Assembly: GCA_017652345.1 (NCBI GenBank)
Contig: JAGCBE010000251.1
Location: forward strand, 1 to 54,323
DNA: 54,323 nucleotides
Source of the DNA: Methanobrevibacter sp.
GTDB taxonomy: Archaea > Methanobacteriota > Methanobacteria > Methanobacteriales > Methanobacteriaceae
Reading direction: 5' to 3'
In this document: piece by piece, positions 37,985 through 48,283 of the stretch
Position numbering within the stretch: position 1 is the first letter of the stretch
Layout: every line of letters starts with the position of its first letter
The notes under the pieces: model-generated
The model's database searches: none
The model's input: only the letters and a program-made list of their open reading frames with translations
Told to the model about the DNA's origin: nothing
Translations under genes and position numbers: made by a program

Positions 37985-40918
37985 ATGACTTCCCATATAA
38001 AGTATACCATATTAAATAATAAGTTATATTACAGAATTATTACAATTGATGATGACAATGTAGAAACTACAACTGATTGGTTGGAGTATACAGAAGAATT
38101 GCCAGTGCCAAGAACTAGCGGTGGCAGTGTATGTAAAAGATATTATTTGTTTAAATATGAACAAGCTGATGGAGATAGTCTAACTGAAACTGATGGTAAA
38201 TGGAAATATTCAAATGCAAGTAGCTACGGTAAGTTAAGTTTAAACTATTATTATGATGATTCAAAGTTAAATTATAATTACATTAATGAAGGACCTACGA
38301 GTTTACAAAATCATGTTTTATCTAGAGGTTTTGGTAAAGGTGCTGAATTAATAAGATATGATATTTTAAGAGACCTTACACATAATGAAAGAATCTATAA
38401 TGTAATTGAAAATAATTCATTCGTTGATAATTTCGGTGTATTGACAATTATTAAAGTTGGTAATGAATATAAACTTATTAAATTTATTTCCACAGATACT
38501 ACTTGTGAACAATGGGAAGAATTAAAAGTTCCTGTTGAACAATCTGAAACACCTGATTGGAACAGGGTGATTACTGATTCATTGTTGGAAGGAACTACAT
38601 TAGCAGATTCATATAATATTTTATATTCAGATAGTTCTGAATCTGAACAACCAATACACATAATACCAGAAACAACTGTAACAGAAAGTATCAATTCAAT
38701 TGATGTAAATGCAGATGGTTTGTTGTTTGATTTTAGACAAGGTTATGAAAATCAAACAATGTTGAGAAATAGTCCTTACAATAAAGAACCAATTACATTG
38801 TGTGCAGAAGTTCCTGTATATGATGTTAGTTACAAATATCAGGATGGTATTTCTGTTGAAACACGATATACCACAACTAATACAACTTATATCTTGTGTC
38901 AAGTTGTTCGTAACAATATGGGAACTCAGTATTATCCTTTATATTGTCCAGAACTATTTGAACAGTATGGTATTGGATTCATTAAGTCTGACTGGTTGAC
39001 TTATGATTCAAATGGTAACTTATTGGTTGAATGGTGGCCCGAAAAATCAGGTAACTTATTCTGGTATAAGGATAGTCAAATTGCTGATGTAGAAGAAAAG
39101 TCTATAAATGTTGAATTTAATCATTCACAATCAAATCCACTTTATGGTAGAGTAAAGTCATGGAAAGATGCTGATTATCTTAAAACTGATTCATATAGAA
39201 TGTTAAATGCTGCTCACACAATTTATGGACCTGACTTCTATAATTATCCTCCAAAGAAAGAAGCTAATCAAGGGTCTGCTAGGTCTAGAACAAGAAGCCA
39301 TGTTTATGTTGGTGAAGCATTCCAAAGTGTATTTCCATCTTGCAAATATCCTGACCATTCAGATTATGAAAGTTATAGATTCATTGAATTTGATGATGAC
39401 AACAATGTAAGACAGTGTGTAATTCCTGAAATATATGAAATTACTGCTGAAAATTACACTCCAGATAACTGGCTATACATTGATGTAGCTAAACCTGAAA
39501 CTAATATGTTTATGAACTTCTTTAAATTCTATAATTTCCATAAAGAACCAGATGCTACAACATATGTTAAAAATGATTATGAACCAATAAACAATGTAGC
39601 CATTTGGAAAAATACAGGTATTAGTAATAATAAACAATTAATGTTACTTGGTGATTACAAGAGTTTCTACACTATTCCAAATACTTACGATAACAATTAC
39701 GATAGTTATGTAAATGGTATTTCTACTTTGATTGCTTTAAAAGATACTAATGATGAACCATTGTTATTGTATGAAAGATGGAAAACTTATGTTACATTCT
39801 TCGTATCTACTGATAGTTTGCCTCAAATGCCCGAAAGATTTTTAACAGAAGGTCAGCAACAATATCAGTGGTATGGTTTATCTTATGTAAAGACTAAAGT
39901 TTCATACGAAAGTCCAGCAAATGAGAATCCTGAAGAAGTACTTAATGAGTTGGAAAAATCTAATGATTGGAAGACACCTAGCGAATATTACAATGAATGT
40001 CCTACAGCAAAATTCAGTGGATATACTAAGACTGATACTACTATAAATGCTAAAGATGCAAAGAACTGGTTCTGGGTTGATGATTTGGCTAACTGGTGTA
40101 TCTGGAAAAGATTGGATAAGTATTTCATTGACTTGTATGTTTGGAATGGTAAAGATGGTTGGGATAAGTTTGCTGATATTATGAATGCTTGGAATATTTC
40201 AGATTGGCAGACATTAAAGAGAACATATTACTATAATAAAGACTGTTTCGTTAAAGGACCGGAATATAATCAATTTGAAGCTATGATTGCTAAAAATAAA
40301 GGAATTTTGTGGTATAATACTTTACTATTGAGAAAAAATAATAAATTGTCTACTTATGATGCGAATAGTTTTCAGAATATTCGTGTTTCTAAATTTATAC
40401 CATCAGATCAAAGATTTGCAGTATTACCTGGATATAAAAAAACACAACAAGGTTTTTATATTCTTGAAGGTGATGAAGGTATGCCAATAACAACTAAATA
40501 TGCAAATTTATTCACTACATTAGGTTGTCCTTGTATTATACGTGGTGTTTCTGGACAATTGAATTTGTTGTATAGATTGCAAATGGAAGGTGATTTTACA
40601 GCAAAAACATTACCACATGAACGACATATATGTAGAGAATATGTAGATTACTTAAATGATATCTGTGTGGGATTTTTTGGAGATGGTAATGAAAAAACCA
40701 TTAGAAAAAATTGGAAACGATTTACAACTGTAGACGATTCTGAAGAAATCGCAACAGGTATTGTAGATGAAACAAACGAAACAATTTATGATAGACCTTC
40801 TCAGATAAATTCTGTTGCTGAAGATATAAATATGCATATATCGTTTGAAGCACCAAGACCAAATGTTGTATCAAAGGGTACAAAACACGATGATTATGCT
40901 TTAAGATGGGATAGATAA
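37985..40918 (+). CDS. Giant virion structural protein (977 aa)
   Basis: This is a long beta-rich protein rich in Tyr, Asn, Asp and Trp and poor in helices. No known domain is recognised. It starts four bases after a late-promoter-like box and overlaps the next giant gene as TAATG. Its place before the gp14-like gene is like that of baseplate and short tail fibre genes before genes 13-14 in T4, so a baseplate or fibre role is likely but unproven. Confidence 0.75.
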   Translation: MTSHIKYTILNNKLYYRIITIDDDNVETTTDWLEYTEELPVPRTSGGSVCKRYYLFKYEQADGDSLTETDGKWKYSNASSYGKLSLNYYYDDSKLNYNYINEGPTSLQNHVLSRGFGKGAELIRYDILRDLTHNERIYNVIENNSFVDNFGVLTIIKVGNEYKLIKFISTDTTCEQWEELKVPVEQSETPDWNRVITDSLLEGTTLADSYNILYSDSSESEQPIHIIPETTVTESINSIDVNADGLLFDFRQGYENQTMLRNSPYNKEPITLCAEVPVYDVSYKYQDGISVETRYTTTNTTYILCQVVRNNMGTQYYPLYCPELFEQYGIGFIKSDWLTYDSNGNLLVEWWPEKSGNLFWYKDSQIADVEEKSINVEFNHSQSNPLYGRVKSWKDADYLKTDSYRMLNAAHTIYGPDFYNYPPKKEANQGSARSRTRSHVYVGEAFQSVFPSCKYPDHSDYESYRFIEFDDDNNVRQCVIPEIYEITAENYTPDNWLYIDVAKPETNMFMNFFKFYNFHKEPDATTYVKNDYEPINNVAIWKNTGISNNKQLMLLGDYKSFYTIPNTYDNNYDSYVNGISTLIALKDTNDEPLLLYERWKTYVTFFVSTDSLPQMPERFLTEGQQQYQWYGLSYVKTKVSYESPANENPEEVLNELEKSNDWKTPSEYYNECPTAKFSGYTKTDTTINAKDAKNWFWVDDLANWCIWKRLDKYFIDLYVWNGKDGWDKFADIMNAWNISDWQTLKRTYYYNKDCFVKGPEYNQFEAMIAKNKGILWYNTLLLRKNNKLSTYDANSFQNIRVSKFIPSDQRFAVLPGYKKTQQGFYILEGDEGMPITTKYANLFTTLGCPCIIRGVSGQLNLLYRLQMEGDFTAKTLPHERHICREYVDYLNDICVGFFGDGNEKTIRKNWKRFTTVDDSEEIATGIVDETNETIYDRPSQINSVAEDINMHISFEAPRPNVVSKGTKHDDYALRWDR

Positions 40919-43900
40919 TGGCATCAATAATTTTTAATAGTTTTAAGAAAAGATTTTTACAAGGAAAAGTACCATCAGCAGATACTTGGCATTTTATTCC
41001 AGTCAATTCAGCATTTAAAGCTGCTTATGAATATGACAATATAAAATTGGAACAATATAGAACTGTAGATGATTTTGCCAAAGCAAAACCAAATGTGTTC
41101 AATTACAAATCTACTGAAAATGCAAAAAATTATAATAGTGAAGTCACCAATAAAGCATTTGGTATAAAAGGTAGATATGTAAAAGGTACTTCTCTTGCTG
41201 ATAAATTTTCTTATCAAGTTGATACCATTATGGGTGATGGTTTGTTAGAAGGTTCCAAAGTAAATAGACTTTGGTATAAAGTAATGGATGATGATTCTTT
41301 ATCTAACAAACCAATGTACATTACCGACAGAAACTTTGATGCTTTCAATGTTAGATATGGTTCTTGTATTTCAAGTAATAGTTCCATTTCTAGTTACTTG
41401 TCAAGTGGTGGTTTCTATTTCATTCGTTCTAAAGATGAATTGGCTTGGTTTGCTGATAGAACCAACCAAGGAAATAATAGAATAATTGGTATTCTTGGTG
41501 ATAACATTGAAGGTGTTATCAATGGAAATCCAATTGGTGTAGACGAAAAGCAACCATTTGAAGGTATCATTGATGGTAATGGTTATACTTTAAGAAACAT
41601 TACTATTGATTGTTCAAATGTTGATAATGGTCTTGTAGGAGTACTTGGTACAGCTGGTGTAGTAAAGAATTTCAATATTATAAATGATGGTTCAACCAAT
41701 ACACTTGAATGTAAGAAACAGATAAACTTAACTCATATCAAGAGTGATGCTAGAGATATTAATGCAGGTATTTTGGTTGGTAGAAACTATGGTACGATTC
41801 AAAATATCAATGCTTATAATCTTGGATGGTTTAAGTTTAGTGGATTCGTTCCTGAAGTATATTCAGTTACAAATAAGAGTGATAAGTATTCTTGGAAAGA
41901 TGGTCTTGTAAGAGAAAAATTTGACGAAGACGATGAAAACTATTATTTCTTAAATTCTTGGTGTATCAATTCACCAGGTAATGTCTGTCCTTATGTAGGA
42001 TATTTTGCAGAAGGATATTATGGTGAAGATACTTGGGGTGCTAATAGATTGTTGGGTGGTTTGGATGATGCTTCAACAAATGAAATGCCAAAAACTATAT
42101 CTTGGCACGCCGATGGTACTAATAGATTGAATAATGCACTTGATATATTTTATCCTGTAAATCAACCTAATCCTACTGGAATAATGTATATGCCATTAAA
42201 TGCTACTGCATATAATGGTTCTGGCTGGAATGGATTTGGTATTGGTGGAAGTTTTTCAATCCCAGCATTCTCTGACCCATCTAAATCTGGTGAAATGCTT
42301 AATTCTATTAAGTACATTAGTAAATTGCCTGTTTATATGGGAGTGGATAATAAAGGATATTTTACTTGTTCAATATTGAATAATAGAATTATATCTGGTT
42401 ATCATGAAGTTGATTTACCTAAATCACAATATCCATATATATACAATCATCATGAAGCTTTTACAACAGCTATGGGTGGAGCAAATTTATGTTATAACAA
42501 CAATCTTATTAGAGATATTAATGTTGGACATGAATTTGAATGGGTTGAAGAACTTAATAAATATACAGATAGAAAATATCCTTATTGTCCATCTGCATAC
42601 TGTCAGACTTCATTAAGAATGAATCCAATTGCAAGAGCTGCATATAATGTTGGTGTAATTGCAGGTTCTAACTATGGTACTATTACGAATGTTGCTGTAA
42701 AAACTAATATTCAAAATACAAGTAACTTCGTTGGTTTCATTGGTGGTATTGCTGGTAAACAAGGATATGGTCAAGTATTGGATACCAATGTTGAAGTAAA
42801 CAATGTATTCAATTACGATGGTGCTGATGAATCTTATAAAGTAACATATAAGACAACTCCATTATTACCACAATCTATTAGAAATAAGATTCAAGGATAT
42901 ATTGTAAATGGTAGTGTTACATCTACTTGTAATGCTGACTATTTGTTCTCAGCATTCTACGATAAAGATGAAACAGTAAATACTGCAACTGATGTACTAG
43001 ACGATTGTATAACATATCATACCAGACCAATATTCATTGCTGGTGGTATGTTTGGTAGATACATTCCTTCTTATGCTGAATATTATGAAAATGAACATTC
43101 AATTAAGAAATTGGAAGGATGTCTTGTAAGTAATTGTAAGATTGTTTATAATGATAATTTTGAAGAAACCAATTATGCTAGTGCTGCAAATGTAACATTC
43201 AAACGAATTGAAAATGCTATGGGTGCAGTAATTGGTAAGGTTGATTATTCAACTGAAACAAATACAACTATGTTCAATGTAATGTCAAATTACTTGGCTA
43301 TGAATATGGTGAACTGCATAATACATACCAATTCTACTATTGGTGAACCAGTTTATTATAAGCCATTTACTACATCTTCTCATAATGGAAATAATATTTT
43401 AACTTATATTCCAGACACAGCGGTTGGTGGTTATAGTAATACTCGAAATGTTGGTATATACGAAATTAAATTTAATCCAGTAAATAATAATGTTCTTTCT
43501 GTAAATGATAAATATGGATTCGCTCATTTTAATAATCCAGACCATCCTGAAGATGAAAGAGCAGTATTTACTTTTTATACATCAGCATCATGGTCTAATA
43601 CTGCTAGTGTAAATGGTACTACACTTATGACTGAAAACTATGTAGAAGGTGTTGATACAAATTGTTTGTATGTTTCTGATTTTCCATTAATGATTAATTA
43701 TCCTAATGGAGGTCCTAATTCAACATTTTGGGCAAATTGGGATTTGGCTCAAGCTTTGGATGCTGGATTTAAACGAAATCTTGGATTGAATTGTGCATCA
43801 GGTTTCAATAAGAGAAATGTTGCTCATGAACTCGTTAAAATGAATTCTTGTGTAACTAATGTATCTCCAGCACTTGTATTGTATGATGATTTCTGGAATA

Positions 43901-44943
43901 CTTGGGGTGACCCAAACCCAACTACTTTTAGAAGTGAAGGACTTAATATTCCACATTCAAAGAAATGGCATTTGCAACCATCTGGTGATGACATTGTATG
44001 GAGTGATGTATATCAATTACAGGATTCATATAATGAAGGTAGTGTAGATATTACTGTACCAAATGGACCTTTTAAAACATTCTCATATACAGTAGCACCT
44101 GATTATGAATCTTTAGAAGATTTAAGAAGACAAGAACCAATGAAGGTTGCTGGTATACAGAATGTATTTGATGGTTATACTTTTATTTCGGCAAATAACA
44201 TGGCTTGTTATAGTCCATATTTACGAACATATCAAAATGCATTCTGTGGCGGAGCACCTGCTGTACTTGACCCATATTCATACGAAGGATTCAACTTAGT
44301 AACCAATGAATACATGAATCCAAGAATATTCGTAAAGAATAAAATGCCATACAAGAGTAATTGGTTCACACCTTCTAACTATCCTGACCTTGAAAAATAT
44401 AGAACAGGTGAAGTTGATGCAATTCCAACAAACCCAACTGTAACATATAATAATGACCCATTGAGTATTGACGATGGTGTGTTGGATAAGTCTATTGATT
44501 TCAATAAACCTGATATTGATAGATATTTCTATTATACCTATGATGAAACTTTGAATGATAAAGTTACTTATGATGAATATACCTCATTGTACAATGATAT
44601 TGTACAGCATGAAAATATTAGATTTGAAACAATTAGTAGTAGATTAGGCTATGTAAAATCCATTGACCCAAATAGAATAAAATACAACTATGACTATTAT
44701 GGAGTCGGTGAATACTTGTTGCCTACTGAAATTCGTGATAGATTGATAGCAGAAAATCAATTCACTTCTACTTCAATTTCTTCAGACCAAGCATTCGGTG
44801 GATTATTGGTTATAGATAATTCAGGTAGAAATGTAATGTTCTTGGAAAATACAAACGAATCACCATTGACTGGAAATGCTGTATGTTATCCTACACCAGT
44901 AGTAAACGATGGTAAAGATTTGTTGATGTTGGAGGTAAAATAA
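40918..44943 (+). CDS. Giant virion protein with GLUG-like repeats (1341 aa)
   Basis: Residues about 195-300 and 590-650 show GLUG-like elements (EGIIDGNGYTLRNITIDCSN, NYGTIQNINAYNLG, VIAGSNYGTITNVAVKTN, VGFIGGIAGKQGYGQV). These build beta-helix or adhesin-like repeats found on bacterial surface proteins. The rest is beta-rich with many Tyr, Asn and Gly. It probably forms a fibre or adhesin of the baseplate. Start and stop overlap both neighbours. Confidence 0.78.
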   Translation: MASIIFNSFKKRFLQGKVPSADTWHFIPVNSAFKAAYEYDNIKLEQYRTVDDFAKAKPNVFNYKSTENAKNYNSEVTNKAFGIKGRYVKGTSLADKFSYQVDTIMGDGLLEGSKVNRLWYKVMDDDSLSNKPMYITDRNFDAFNVRYGSCISSNSSISSYLSSGGFYFIRSKDELAWFADRTNQGNNRIIGILGDNIEGVINGNPIGVDEKQPFEGIIDGNGYTLRNITIDCSNVDNGLVGVLGTAGVVKNFNIINDGSTNTLECKKQINLTHIKSDARDINAGILVGRNYGTIQNINAYNLGWFKFSGFVPEVYSVTNKSDKYSWKDGLVREKFDEDDENYYFLNSWCINSPGNVCPYVGYFAEGYYGEDTWGANRLLGGLDDASTNEMPKTISWHADGTNRLNNALDIFYPVNQPNPTGIMYMPLNATAYNGSGWNGFGIGGSFSIPAFSDPSKSGEMLNSIKYISKLPVYMGVDNKGYFTCSILNNRIISGYHEVDLPKSQYPYIYNHHEAFTTAMGGANLCYNNNLIRDINVGHEFEWVEELNKYTDRKYPYCPSAYCQTSLRMNPIARAAYNVGVIAGSNYGTITNVAVKTNIQNTSNFVGFIGGIAGKQGYGQVLDTNVEVNNVFNYDGADESYKVTYKTTPLLPQSIRNKIQGYIVNGSVTSTCNADYLFSAFYDKDETVNTATDVLDDCITYHTRPIFIAGGMFGRYIPSYAEYYENEHSIKKLEGCLVSNCKIVYNDNFEETNYASAANVTFKRIENAMGAVIGKVDYSTETNTTMFNVMSNYLAMNMVNCIIHTNSTIGEPVYYKPFTTSSHNGNNILTYIPDTAVGGYSNTRNVGIYEIKFNPVNNNVLSVNDKYGFAHFNNPDHPEDERAVFTFYTSASWSNTASVNGTTLMTENYVEGVDTNCLYVSDFPLMINYPNGGPNSTFWANWDLAQALDAGFKRNLGLNCASGFNKRNVAHELVKMNSCVTNVSPALVLYDDFWNTWGDPNPTTFRSEGLNIPHSKKWHLQPSGDDIVWSDVYQLQDSYNEGSVDITVPNGPFKTFSYTVAPDYESLEDLRRQEPMKVAGIQNVFDGYTFISANNMACYSPYLRTYQNAFCGGAPAVLDPYSYEGFNLVTNEYMNPRIFVKNKMPYKSNWFTPSNYPDLEKYRTGEVDAIPTNPTVTYNNDPLSIDDGVLDKSIDFNKPDIDRYFYYTYDETLNDKVTYDEYTSLYNDIVQHENIRFETISSRLGYVKSIDPNRIKYNYDYYGVGEYLLPTEIRDRLIAENQFTSTSISSDQAFGGLLVIDNSGRNVMFLENTNESPLTGNAVCYPTPVVNDGKDLLMLEVK

Positions 44944-45710
44944 TGCCTTATTCAGCCTACAATAGAAACATATACAATTGTTACAAGAAAGCACTTGGTA
45001 CAGGTGAAATAAGTTCAGACTATTATACAAATAATATCAGTGCCATTGTTACAGATATAAATTTTGAAAAATTGAATCCACCAAATCAGACAACTGGATT
45101 TGATTTTCGTTTTAAGAATTTTGTTAAAGGTCAAATTAGAACCAATGAGATAAAAGGTCAGCCTTATCAATATGAAGAAAGAACCAAATTTAAGCCAACT
45201 AGATTGAACATTGAAGGAACATTGGTTAAATCATATAATAAAGGAACTAGAATGACTTCAGAAACTACTTATGAACAGATAACCAACAGACCTTGTTCAT
45301 CAAAGATATTTACTGAATTTGAACACAACAATTCTTGGGTAACACACGATTTAGATTGGACTCCATCAGCAAATAAAGACCAGAATCTAGATTCATACTG
45401 GAAGAACGAGTATGCATTTAATACCAATTACAATATTGACGAATATCGTTCTTATGACATTAACCAGACATATCTAGATGAAAATATTGTTTGCTTGTCA
45501 GCACTTGATTTCTGGGTGGATTCTGCTAAAGGTAATCCAAATACTATGGATGATGGTGCAGCTGGGCTCCTATTGGTGTATCATGACGAGACTCACGAAG
45601 GTGATAATGCCATTCCGATGATGTATATGAGTTTCCCAAAAGTATTTTACAGTAATTACAATTATCTTGAAATTGACTGGAATCAAGACGGTATCATAAA
45701 GGTGGAATAA
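44943..45710 (+). CDS. Unknown virion-region protein (255 aa)
   Basis: This Asn-, Tyr- and Thr-rich protein has no recognised domain. It overlaps the giant gene before it and the neck protein gene after it (both TAATG), so it is almost surely a structural protein. By position it could be the counterpart of T4 gp13, gp14's partner, but no sequence likeness is visible. Confidence 0.68.
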   Translation: MPYSAYNRNIYNCYKKALGTGEISSDYYTNNISAIVTDINFEKLNPPNQTTGFDFRFKNFVKGQIRTNEIKGQPYQYEERTKFKPTRLNIEGTLVKSYNKGTRMTSETTYEQITNRPCSSKIFTEFEHNNSWVTHDLDWTPSANKDQNLDSYWKNEYAFNTNYNIDEYRSYDINQTYLDENIVCLSALDFWVDSAKGNPNTMDDGAAGLLLVYHDETHEGDNAIPMMYMSFPKVFYSNYNYLEIDWNQDGIIKVE

Positions 45711-46723
45711 TGACAAATACGAATATTTCAGCATATCCTTGGCTTTGCTCTACAATGCCTAAAAAAGACGAATGGGAATGTTATAACGATGATACCGGTA
45801 ACATGGTTACTGATGATGAAGGAAAACAAGCTGAAGCTTATACAACCGAAGCTTATGGAACATTTGGATTGCAAGTTGTCTACTATAAGGTTTCCGAAAA
45901 TTTACGAAGAGACAAAATATTTGGTGAAGACCAATTGCAAGTGGTTGAACGAGCTTTCAATATCGTAATGTATACTGAACAGTTACCACCAAATGTTAGA
46001 ACATACCAAATCCAAGGTATATGGGGTGAAGATGTAATTACTTGTTTCGTTGGTGTGACAGCATTTAAGTATTGGAGTACTTATGGTGGTAAAGATAGAA
46101 ATACGCCACAAGTATATGATGATTTTCAGCCTAGAATAGGCGATGTTGTGTATTTGCCACAAAACGATACATTCTATGAAATTAGAGATGTGAAATATTA
46201 TCAGGAAGCATTTGGTTTGCAGAGCCATACTTATACATTGACATTGAGAGTCTATAAAGATACTAAATTGACTATTGACTTTAGGAATGAAACCATTAGT
46301 GATAAGACTGACCCAATTTACAATGTTGCTACAAGTGATTTCCCTGAACAATATCAGATAAATGACCCATTGAAGAAGAATGATATATTGGATGAAGAAG
46401 CATTGAAGAAATCCAAGAATATCAACCACATGGATGTCTTGTACAATCCAAATAAAGCATACGATGAACTTGAAGAATACTATGAAGACATTGAAAGTAA
46501 ATTCACGAATTACGATAATGAATTTGACCGTATTAGAACATCTACAGACGATATAATGAATCAGACCGACGAACTTGACGATGAAATCCATTTGTTTAAT
46601 GAGGATTTGGAAAAAGACTTAACCGAATTGAACAATGAGTCTGACAATATTGGTCACGAACTTGAAGACATTGATTTGGATTATATTACCTATAAGGAAG
46701 GAAAGAAGCCAGATGAACCTTAA
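45710..46723 (+). CDS. Neck protein, T4 gp14-like, with acidic coiled-coil extension (337 aa)
   Basis: T4 gp14 joins gp13 to form the neck between head and tail. Matching elements are KIFGEDQLQVVERAFNIVMY against the IFGEDL helix region of gp14, a segment with WGEDVITC, and RIGDVVYLPQNDTFYEIRDV against its GDLIYFP-x-D-N-x-L-F-E-I. The C-terminal 110 residues are very acidic and form a coiled coil, longer than in T4 (256 residues). The extension may be a phage-specific whisker or collar contact. Confidence 0.75.
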   Translation: MTNTNISAYPWLCSTMPKKDEWECYNDDTGNMVTDDEGKQAEAYTTEAYGTFGLQVVYYKVSENLRRDKIFGEDQLQVVERAFNIVMYTEQLPPNVRTYQIQGIWGEDVITCFVGVTAFKYWSTYGGKDRNTPQVYDDFQPRIGDVVYLPQNDTFYEIRDVKYYQEAFGLQSHTYTLTLRVYKDTKLTIDFRNETISDKTDPIYNVATSDFPEQYQINDPLKKNDILDEEALKKSKNINHMDVLYNPNKAYDELEEYYEDIESKFTNYDNEFDRIRTSTDDIMNQTDELDDEIHLFNEDLEKDLTELNNESDNIGHELEDIDLDYITYKEGKKPDEP

Positions 46724-46735
46724 AGTAGAAAAAGT

Positions 46736-46743
46736 AATAAATA
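46736..46743 (+). promoter_or_regulatory. Late-promoter-like box (AATAAATA)
   Basis: AATAAATA lies four bases before the ATG at 46748, matching the arrangement at 37973-37985. There is no Shine-Dalgarno site, so translation may begin at or near the mRNA 5' end. Confidence 0.5.
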
Positions 46744-46747
46744 CTAT

Positions 46748-47293
46748 ATGCAAGGATTTGGTATTCAAACAAAAAATATCAATGAGCTAATCTCCAGAAT
46801 TGAGAAAGAGATTAGTTATATTACTAAGAATACAGATAAAAATATAATCGTTCTAAACAATAAACTAAGTTTATGTTCAAATGAATTGGCAAAACTGAAG
46901 AATGAATTTAACAATCTAAAAGAATATGCTGAAACTGAATATAATGCATTAAGAGATAAGATTGCTAGTTACGATGAACAGATTGAAGAACTAAAATCAC
47001 AAATAAATAAAGTTACAGTAAAATCAGTTGAAGGAGATACTTGTGCTTCAGGTATCACTCCTATGTCTGTATATAAGGAAACAGGATTAACTTATCCTAT
47101 CTATGCAAAATATGCTGAAAAGGATAATGAAGGACGAATTATAACTGAAACTTATGTAGATAAAGGTGAAACAGTTTCTGCTACAAGTGCCATGTATCTA
47201 GAAGAAAACAAAACTAAAATGGCACAAATACAAGCAATAACAGGAATGATGAGTGTAAATGAAGACAAACATCAATTAATATTAGGATTTTAA
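46748..47293 (+). CDS. Coiled-coil fibre protein (181 aa)
   Basis: A long coiled coil (residues about 8-95) is followed by a short domain containing LTYPIYAKYAEKDNEGR, which resembles the Y-x-I-Y-A element of the four fibre proteins downstream, and ends DKHQLILGF, like THQLVINNL of the next protein. It may be a fibre shaft or adapter. It sits 24 bases after the gp14-like gene. Confidence 0.75.
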   Translation: MQGFGIQTKNINELISRIEKEISYITKNTDKNIIVLNNKLSLCSNELAKLKNEFNNLKEYAETEYNALRDKIASYDEQIEELKSQINKVTVKSVEGDTCASGITPMSVYKETGLTYPIYAKYAEKDNEGRIITETYVDKGETVSATSAMYLEENKTKMAQIQAITGMMSVNEDKHQLILGF

Positions 47294-47308
47294 ATGGGAG
47301 TGTAATAT

Positions 47309-48268
47309 ATGGCTGAAGAAAATTATTTATCTAGTGTGAAAGTTGGTGGCACAGATTATGAAATCTATGCTAAAAGTGCTTTGAGTGCAGGTTGGGTTCC
47401 TTCAACTGCAATTGATGGAGCAATTCCAGCAAGTGCTATTACTGCTGTAAATGAAAGTGCTATTTCTTCTGTGAATATTAGTGCTGTTACAGCTGTGAAT
47501 GAATCTGCAATTAGTTCTGTTCCTTGGTCTGCATTGACAGCATTGACTGCAACTTCATCACAAACAACAAGTATATCTGGTATATGGACACCAAAAACTA
47601 CAGTTGATTATGTAACTGAAGTTGTTAAAGAAAGCATATCCAATGTTTATAAATTTAAAGGAACATGCACAGTAGAAAACTTACCATCAACAAATAACCA
47701 AAACGGTGATGTATGGAATTTGTCTAATGGTGGTGTAATTAATCCAGCCAGTACAGATTATTCAGCAACAGTATTTAAGAGTGATAATGTTGCTTGGATT
47801 ACTGCAGATGGTGGTTATTGGGATAAACTAGCTGCTACTGAAAATGATGCTAAACTTGATACAACAGCATTCACATCTTGGTCAGCATCAAATGCATCTG
47901 AATTTAGTGGTTCAGCTGCTAGTGCAAATACAGCTTGGTTGGCTGTTAATGTTAGTGGTTCTGCATCAAATGTAAATGGTCAAGATTTAATCAATAGTGC
48001 TTGGTCTGGTGCTGCTGCATCTGCTTGGATTGCAAATTATGAATCATCTGGTAAACCAGTATGGGTAACTCAAACATATTTGAGTGGTGATGGTACTTCA
48101 TCAACTCCAATTGGATTGAAACCTACTGAAAGTTCAATTGTAACTGGTCAAACACAAGCTTCCGCTTTGGTAAATGCACAAGGTATTTCTAGTTTCGTTG
48201 ATTCCAACTATATTGCAAAAGATGATATAAAAGTAGAAACACATCAATTGGTAATTAACAATCTATAA
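47309..48268 (+). CDS. Ala/Ser/Thr-rich tail fibre protein 1 (319 aa)
   Basis: The N-terminal domain (VKVGGTDYEIYAKSA, residues 10-24) is shared by four consecutive proteins. A repetitive Ala/Ser/Thr region (ITAVNESAISSVNISAVTAV) suggests a slim trimeric shaft. A hinge-like domain (YKFKGTCTVENLPSTNNQNG, then NVAWITADGGYWDKL) is of a kind seen in other phage tail fibres. It ends THQLVINNL. Confidence 0.78.
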   Translation: MAEENYLSSVKVGGTDYEIYAKSALSAGWVPSTAIDGAIPASAITAVNESAISSVNISAVTAVNESAISSVPWSALTALTATSSQTTSISGIWTPKTTVDYVTEVVKESISNVYKFKGTCTVENLPSTNNQNGDVWNLSNGGVINPASTDYSATVFKSDNVAWITADGGYWDKLAATENDAKLDTTAFTSWSASNASEFSGSAASANTAWLAVNVSGSASNVNGQDLINSAWSGAAASAWIANYESSGKPVWVTQTYLSGDGTSSTPIGLKPTESSIVTGQTQASALVNAQGISSFVDSNYIAKDDIKVETHQLVINNL

Positions 48269-48283
48269 TAGGAGTTTTTAAAT

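Noticed and set aside
45983..46591. Minus-strand ORF of 202 codons inside the gp14-like gene
   Set aside because: The plus frame matches a known neck protein. The minus frame is an Ile/Val/Phe-rich mirror of its acidic codons.
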